In this document: positions 58,742 through 64,000 of the stretch, piece after piece
Layout of the letters: every line of letters starts with the position of its first letter
Numbering within the stretch: the stretch's first letter is position 1
Origin: Trichosphaerium sp. ATCC 40318
Lineage: Eukaryota; Discosea; Flabellinia; Trichosidae
DNA: 64,000 nucleotides
Assembly: GCA_038496445.1 (NCBI GenBank)
Contig: JALMLS010000489.1
Coordinates: 121,875 to 185,874 of the forward strand
Direction: 5' to 3'
Notes under the pieces: model-generated
Told to the model about the DNA's origin: nothing
The model's input: only the letters and a program-made list of their open reading frames with translations
Database searches by the model: none
Made by a program: the position numbers and the translations under genes

Positions 58742-61700
58742 ATGCTACAGCCTCCTACGCCTTCACAACTCCGCGAACCACTCGTGGGCAAGTCTGAAGA
58801 TGAATTGTTAACTTCAGACAGCTTAAACCCTTCTATTCAATCCTATCTACCAGACGATAAAAATACCGGCGTACGTGATTGTATTGACAACATTCTTGAC
58901 ACCAACTCTCGATTTTTAGGCTGATTATTTACGGGCAGCCAATTTTATACAAGATGCTATACATTTACGCCAAGGGAAGCGCAAACAAGACAGTCAAGCG
59001 CAGAGGTACGTCTTAATACAGTAAATTTGGTATTCCTAATCTGTAGCTAGGTTTTACGCCTTGTACTACAGTCGACTATTTAAATGTTTCATGTGGGGAG
59101 TGATATTAGTGCATTTCAACCTAATCTGGTACAGTACATCCATTTTCTTCAAATATTTTTTGCAAAAAAAAAGTCGTTTGAGTTTTACATTGAGGACTGA
59201 TGTGTACTGCTAGGTTTGAAGATCCAGCACAATTTTTTATACCACAGTGGGCACTACTTACTATAGAAGGCGTATGCCTATTGTCTTACTGCTTTGAACT
59301 GTTTGTCAAGGTTCGAAAGAAACAAAAAAGATCACGTGTTACAGTTTTTGTAATTTTTTTTTGTAGACTAGGTTTGTTGATAATACGCGAATGTATAGGA
59401 ATAGACTTCACTGGTTAGTAATTGGTTGTATTTGTGTACGTAACCGCGGAGAAATCCCATTCCGACCTTCCAACAAAAATGACGTCATTTTTGTTTAAAG
59501 TTGACAGTGCTCGATATGATGACATACAAAGCTTCTAAAGTCCGTTGGAGTCGAATTCTTAGACCAGCGTTTGTTGGCTATTGGTACACATTTTTTTTTG
59601 GATTATTTTTTTGTCTTGTACTTACGTAATCTTTACTCAGGTTCAGACCTCTTAGGATATTTCTCAGGTACTGCTTTTAGCGCGTTAGTTATTCGTGTTT
59701 GCTGACAACGTAGCTAGGGAAGTATGGAGTACAATGGGAAGTATATTGGAAGCATTTGCGGTTATCACATTTTTTATATCATTTGCTGTTGTATTCTGTG
59801 TTGTCATATTCGAAGGTGGTCCTCTTGCTGAACCAGGAGCTGGATTTGGATCATTATGGGAAGCCACAAGAAGTCTCTTTGTGTTGTGGGTACGATAAAG
59901 ATGAAAAGAGACCAAAGCGTCCTAAAGGGCAAGTACAAGACTTCTAACACTTTTTGTTAGACAACAGCGAATTATCCCGATATTATGATGCCAGGGTACC
60001 GGCATAGTAGAGCTACTGTTTTTGTGTTTGTTGTATACATTGTCGTCACAATGTTTATACTAAAATCATTGCTGCTTGGTGTCATTTACAATCAGTATAC
60101 AAGCCAAGTCAAGAGAGATCTTCGAAATGCAAAAATACTTGAAAGGAGTAAACTTAAAGAGTCTTTTGACATTTTAACTCGGTATACACCTCCTGGTGGT
60201 TTACGATATGTTACATTGCCTTTATTCATTAGCCTATTCCGAGAGCTTAGACCATCGTAAGTATCCCTCACTACTATTAATGTACTGCAACAGAAATCTA
60301 ATTTTGATGTTTTTTAGAGCAAGCACAAAGAGAGCAAAGCTTTTATACAAAATACTGGATACGAACAACACCCAACGTCTTAGTTTTAGAGAATTCAAAG
60401 GAATTACTAATCTCTTGAAGTTTAACATAAGTTCTACAAAGGTACGCTGCGTGTCAACATCACGACTTAATAGCGATTATTGAAGAAAACAAAAAAAAGA
60501 AACTTTGAAGTTGTTTAACTTTTTGCCTCTTGAGCGCTCTTGCTTTCGGGTTTTGCATTTATTTCTGTACTTTGATATTTCTTTTTTTTAATGGTTAGTA
60601 TTAACACTTTCTATAGACAGATGACAACATATTCTCAAGGTGTATTCCGAAGTTCTACAATAGTCGTTTTTCCAATGTGCTAAAGTACTGTGTTCAACAT
60701 GTCGCTTTCAGTGTCGTTGTCACACTTATGATTGTCATTAATGCTGCTTTGGTATTAATAGAACAATTACTTGTTGAGAAACTACAGCAAGGAAAACAAA
60801 ACCCAGCATTGGTTAGCTTTAATAAGCATAAAGCATGGACAGAGATTTTATTTTTTTTCGTTTTCTTTGTTGAAATGTTTCTCAAAATCTATTCCTTCGG
60901 TCCACGTAACTACTGGAAAAAAAATTGGAATAAGTAAGCATACAAACATATATTGAATGTTAGCAATTACCACCATTAATAATTTATTAGGTTTGATTGT
61001 CTGATCGTGGTGCGATGAGTGAAAGAATTTTTCTTATTTTGTTGTTTTTCTTTTTTGTGGAGATGTATTTCCTTTTTCTTCGCCCTTGTTGCTAACTATT
61101 TTATAGATTACTTCTCTGTTTGATCTGATTCTTAATGCAACTATAGAGGATCTAGGATTCGGACTTCTCAAGTTTCTATTACTAAGTAACTACTAAAACC
61201 AACAAGCGTGCTTTTCTCTTTCGTTCATCAACTTATATTTTTAGTTCGTGTTCTACGGTTATTACGCCTTTTTGGTCGCTTAGAAAGATTCAACGTTATT
61301 ATGACAACAATATTCCAGCTTGTTGTTCCATTGATAAATCTATTTGCAGCACTGGCGGTACGTTGTGTTATTGTTGTCTTTTTTCTCATAAAATTCTTCT
61401 TTCTACTCTTTCGTCCTCTCTCAGTTTCTATTTTTCTCAACATACCATAGGTAGTTTCTTATGTATTTGCAGTTATTGGCATGCTCGTGTGGGCAGGTAC
61501 GGAAGAGAGTATAAGAAGTAAATACTTAAATAATTCTTAAAAGGAAAAATGACTCCACTCAATCCTGCTCTTAATAACACTGAGGTACAACTAACTCTTT
61601 CGATTACTATCAATTTTTCTTACAATATTTATAATAGTACGCAGAATTGGAGTATTGGGGCAATAGGTAATACCAATTAAGCACAAGCAACATTGAATTC

Positions 61701-62730
61701 ATTTGATACCCACTTTTTTTTCTTTAGTTTCAACAATTATGGAGAATCACTTGTAACACTCTTTGGTAAGCACCTGCAAATTTATTGTTGTATAACTTAA
61801 TTCAATTAGAGTTGATGGTTGTTAATAATTGGCATGTCATTGCAGCAGGATTCGCTGCAGCCTCAACACGTGAGTTTTTTTTTTTCCAATAAAAAATGGT
61901 TTTATAAATGTCAACTTCATGAACAAGAACTTCTTGTTAGACGCTAAAGACATACATACAAAAAAATACTATAATTCTTTCGGGCTTACGTTCGTTAATT
62001 TACATCGTTGTTTATTTCTTCAGCCTTGCTGAGCATTCTTCTGACAGTTTTTTTTCATAGAATGGGCTTGGTTATTTTTTATGCTCTTCCACCTTGTCAC
62101 AGCAGTTGTTCTTGTAAAGTACGATCTATAGTCAACTTAGTCATATAACCACTCCTTTTCGTTTACTTTCATATAGTATCCTTATAGCTGTTATTCTCGA
62201 CGGGTTTGTAGCTCAATGGCAAGTTCGGAAACAAGGCATTAAATCTAGAGTTCAAATCCGAATCGAAATGTTGGACAAAGCACATGCAGACATTAATGAT
62301 TTGAGGACCGTTGATAATGTATTTAAGAGTAAGACAGGAAAGAGGAAACAATACATAGCAAAACGTAAAGCAGGAGGTAAGAGAGACTGAGAAAAATCTA
62401 AGATTTTGTCGACTTAAACAATGATTTGACTAAAAATAAGAATGGGTTTTTTGGCTGGTTGGCTTTTTTCCTCAATACCTGCCCTTTCTGCTGACGCTTT
62501 TTTCTTCAGGTGTTTTGGATCTTCTCGAAGATTTATTCGTAGAGGACGAAGAAGAGTCATTTTCTGTTTCTCATGCGTTTATTCCACCACGTGAGCTTAT
62601 GGCAACTGTGGATGGTGAAGATGAAAGACGTTTAAGTTTTCATGATGAAGATTCAGTTAGTATGTATGGGAATTATGATAGTGATGACGATTGGGGACTA
62701 ACAGATTCCTCTCTTATTGTACAATTGTAG
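58742..62730 (+). CDS. TPC1: Two-pore calcium/sodium channel (TPC) with EF-hand linker
   Basis: Two-pore channels are cation channels of endolysosomal or vacuolar membranes. The start is MLQPPTPSQLREPLVGKSED. The first six-helix domain ends in pore I: SLFVLW/TTANYPDIMMPGY, split by an intron (59880-59995). An EF-hand-like loop (ILDTNNTQRLSFREFKGI, about 60350-60410) lies in the linker, as in plant TPC1. Domain II shows a voltage-sensor S4 (VRVLRLLRLFGRLERF near 61250), the pore helix with FNNYGESLVTLFG and the family signature MVVNNWHVIAAGF (61809-61860), and S6 (WLFFMLFHLVTAVVLV-like). A cytosolic tail, acidic in its last 60 residues, ends TAG at 62728. At least a dozen short introns interrupt it. 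Confidence 0.92.
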
Positions 62731-62734
62731 AAAA

Positions 62735-63107
62735 AAAATAACTAAAACAAGACTTGATTATTCATTTGCAAATGAAACCCATAAACATTTTCGAGGGATA
62801 TATGTGGTGCTTGGATTGTGACCGAAGTGTTTCTTTTTGACAGTTAAGAAATGGAAAACTAGTTATATTCATACCACTTAATTTCATATAATTTGTCAAT
62901 CCAAATTGGTTTTAAACATCTCCTCTGAATGTTTGTTATCTGTTTACTTAACCTTGTTAGTGCAACCCGCAAGAGGAGTATTTTTTTTCAGATGTCAACT
63001 CACGCGTATATTGTAACATACAGTTCTGTTTTATTAGTAATTTTCGAAACAACAAAATTGATGCAGGCGAGTGATACTCTGGACCATCTTGTTGCAGGTA
63101 TTTTTTT
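62735..63107. other. Intergenic, no convincing gene
   Basis: Between the stop of the channel gene and the stop of the minus-strand gene at 63108. A 300-base plus-strand frame here starts at 62929 but overlaps the opposite gene and shows no domain, so it is not accepted. Confidence 0.4.
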
Positions 63108-64000
63108 TTATGCAAATGGATTTACAACAGGCTGGAAATCTACCTTGGTGCTGTCTAGAATTTTAATTTGCTCTTGTGGACCTACAAGCATACGTTTACT
63201 TCCTCCTCCAGATTTCCTCAAATTTCCCTAACAAAAAGCATGTGTGAGCAACACTAAACAAACTCTTTCGTACCCTCATTGGAGACTTTCTGCTCTTTGA
63301 AGGAGATCCACTTGAACTCAAAACAGAGATAGACGCACTTCTACGTCTTACTACAGGCGCTGGTCCACCTGTCATACCAAACATAAGGCTAAATATAACC
63401 GTCTGACTACTCTCAGACAAGTGGCCAAACTTGGCTGTAGTAGAGGATCCTAACAAAAGACAATCAACAAATCAGCTCGTAAAAAAGACATTCAACTCCT
63501 TTTACAACTCGTTGTGCGTTTAATAATAGCGCACAGAGTGATATATGTAGAGAAGGTGTTATTCTTTTTCGTACCAGTCAATACCCACGTTTCAGTTGCA
63601 ATGAAGCACTCCGTTATTCTTGTCATGAGTACAGTATGTAAAGTAATATAAGGGTGCTCATTTAATTTAGCTTTACGAATAATAATATCTTTAGCCATAA
63701 AATCCTGGCTTTTGATATCAAAGTCACTTAGGACACCTGCTTCAACAAGTTTTTGAAGTAGCTCTCTAAAAGTAAAACAATCAACAACCAGAAATCCACA
63801 AAAAAGAACCAGAAAACAGAAATCCACATAAAAGCACAAATCCAGAAAAAAAAAATCCTGTGTACTGAGTTGTTGGCAATCAAAGAAAAAATAACTTACG
63901 TTATATTCTCTATTATAACGAGTGGTACGGGCCTCGTAATTGTAAGATGATACTCTACACCCTTTGCCGAAACAGAAGAGCTCCAAAGAGTGACACCAAT
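63108..64000 (-). CDS. Unrecognised protein, 5' part outside window
   Basis: Minus-strand exons (from the window edge) read IGVTLWSSSVSAKGVEYHLT and RPVPLVIIENI, then ELLQKLVEAGVLSDFDIKSQ to TETWVLT (about 63770-63580). Next come TAKFGHLSESSQTVIFSLMF and a Ser/Arg-rich stretch (SISVLSSSGSPSKSRKS, 63310-63280). A last exon begins GNLRKSGGGSKRML and ends FQPVVNPFA, TAA at 63108. Joins are phase-consistent. No domain was recognised; the folded part may be in the missing N-terminal half. Confidence 0.55.

Noticed and set aside
62200-62275. tRNA-like A and B boxes (TAGCTCAATGG and AGTTCAAATCC)
   Set aside because: They lie inside a coding exon of the two-pore channel (DGFVAQWQVRKQGIKSRVQI), and the D-arm and T-arm stems do not pair.
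62929-63231. Plus-strand frame of 100 codons
   Set aside because: It overlaps the C-terminal exon of the minus-strand gene, has no domain signal and is rich in hydrophobic low-complexity sequence.

Overview
The window is nuclear DNA from an AT-rich (roughly 37-38% GC by eye), gene-dense, intron-rich unicellular eukaryote. Genes lie 50-500 bp apart on both strands. Almost every recognised gene is split by very short spliceosomal introns (about 30-110 nt, donors usually GTACGT, GTAAGT or GTATGT, acceptors YAG). The gene set (two-pore channel, PLAA/Ufd3, eRF1, RapGAP, RhoGEF-like, LRR-PP2C, FA2H, QNG1) fits a protist; I cannot place the lineage. Stops at recognised genes are TAA, TGA and TAG, so the code looks standard. 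No rRNA, tRNA or CRISPR was seen.

Layout. 1-3303: a surface protein gene (beta-helix type) interrupted by a 653-bp hAT-like MITE. 3757-8731 (minus): an Ig-motif gene, a secreted/membrane protein and a coiled-coil protein. 8897-12201 (minus): PLAA/Ufd3. 12428-13864: eRF1, which can only be read through by a +1 shift at an in-frame TAA. 14217-15059: an intronless F-box/MORN-type gene and a small membrane ORF. 15138-18442 (minus): a Crinkler-type nuclease-kinase gene, whose inverted second copy lies at 44190-47470. 19035-22070: a relic and a full second copy of the beta-helix surface protein. 22134-24660 (minus): an HExxH metallopeptidase and a coiled-coil protein. 24911-25663: a dead F-box/MORN copy. 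25939-27487 (minus): fatty acid 2-hydroxylase. 27856-29132: a secreted small protein and a two-TM protein. 29424-34802: a RhoGEF-like gene facing a RapGAP gene, then a small unknown. 35730-37400 is empty. 37414-43342: a secreted subtilase-like protein and a secreted metallophosphoesterase. 47786-49231: a PnrA/BMP-type binding protein. 49434-55448: an acidic-tailed unknown and a PHLPP-like phosphatase with a death-effector-like N-terminus. 55890-57507 (minus): QNG1. 57772-62730: two tandem EF-hand genes beside a two-pore channel. 63108 to the end (minus): a partial unknown gene.

How genes relate. There is a calcium group (two EF-hand genes and the channel), a small-GTPase pair (RhoGEF-like and RapGAP, tail to tail), a secreted/surface group, and dispersed multicopy families (Crinkler-type, beta-helix surface proteins, F-box/MORN) that account for most of the accessory sequence.

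Most notable: (1) eRF1 needs a +1 shift at GTT-TAA-C, formally like bacterial prfB; (2) the inverted Crinkler-type pair has a non-coding core more conserved than its coding middle; (3) a hAT-like MITE with a perfect 8-bp target duplication; (4) CACGTG occurs about 59 times where about 8 are expected. All coordinates were worked out by eye; exon edges not listed explicitly are approximate.
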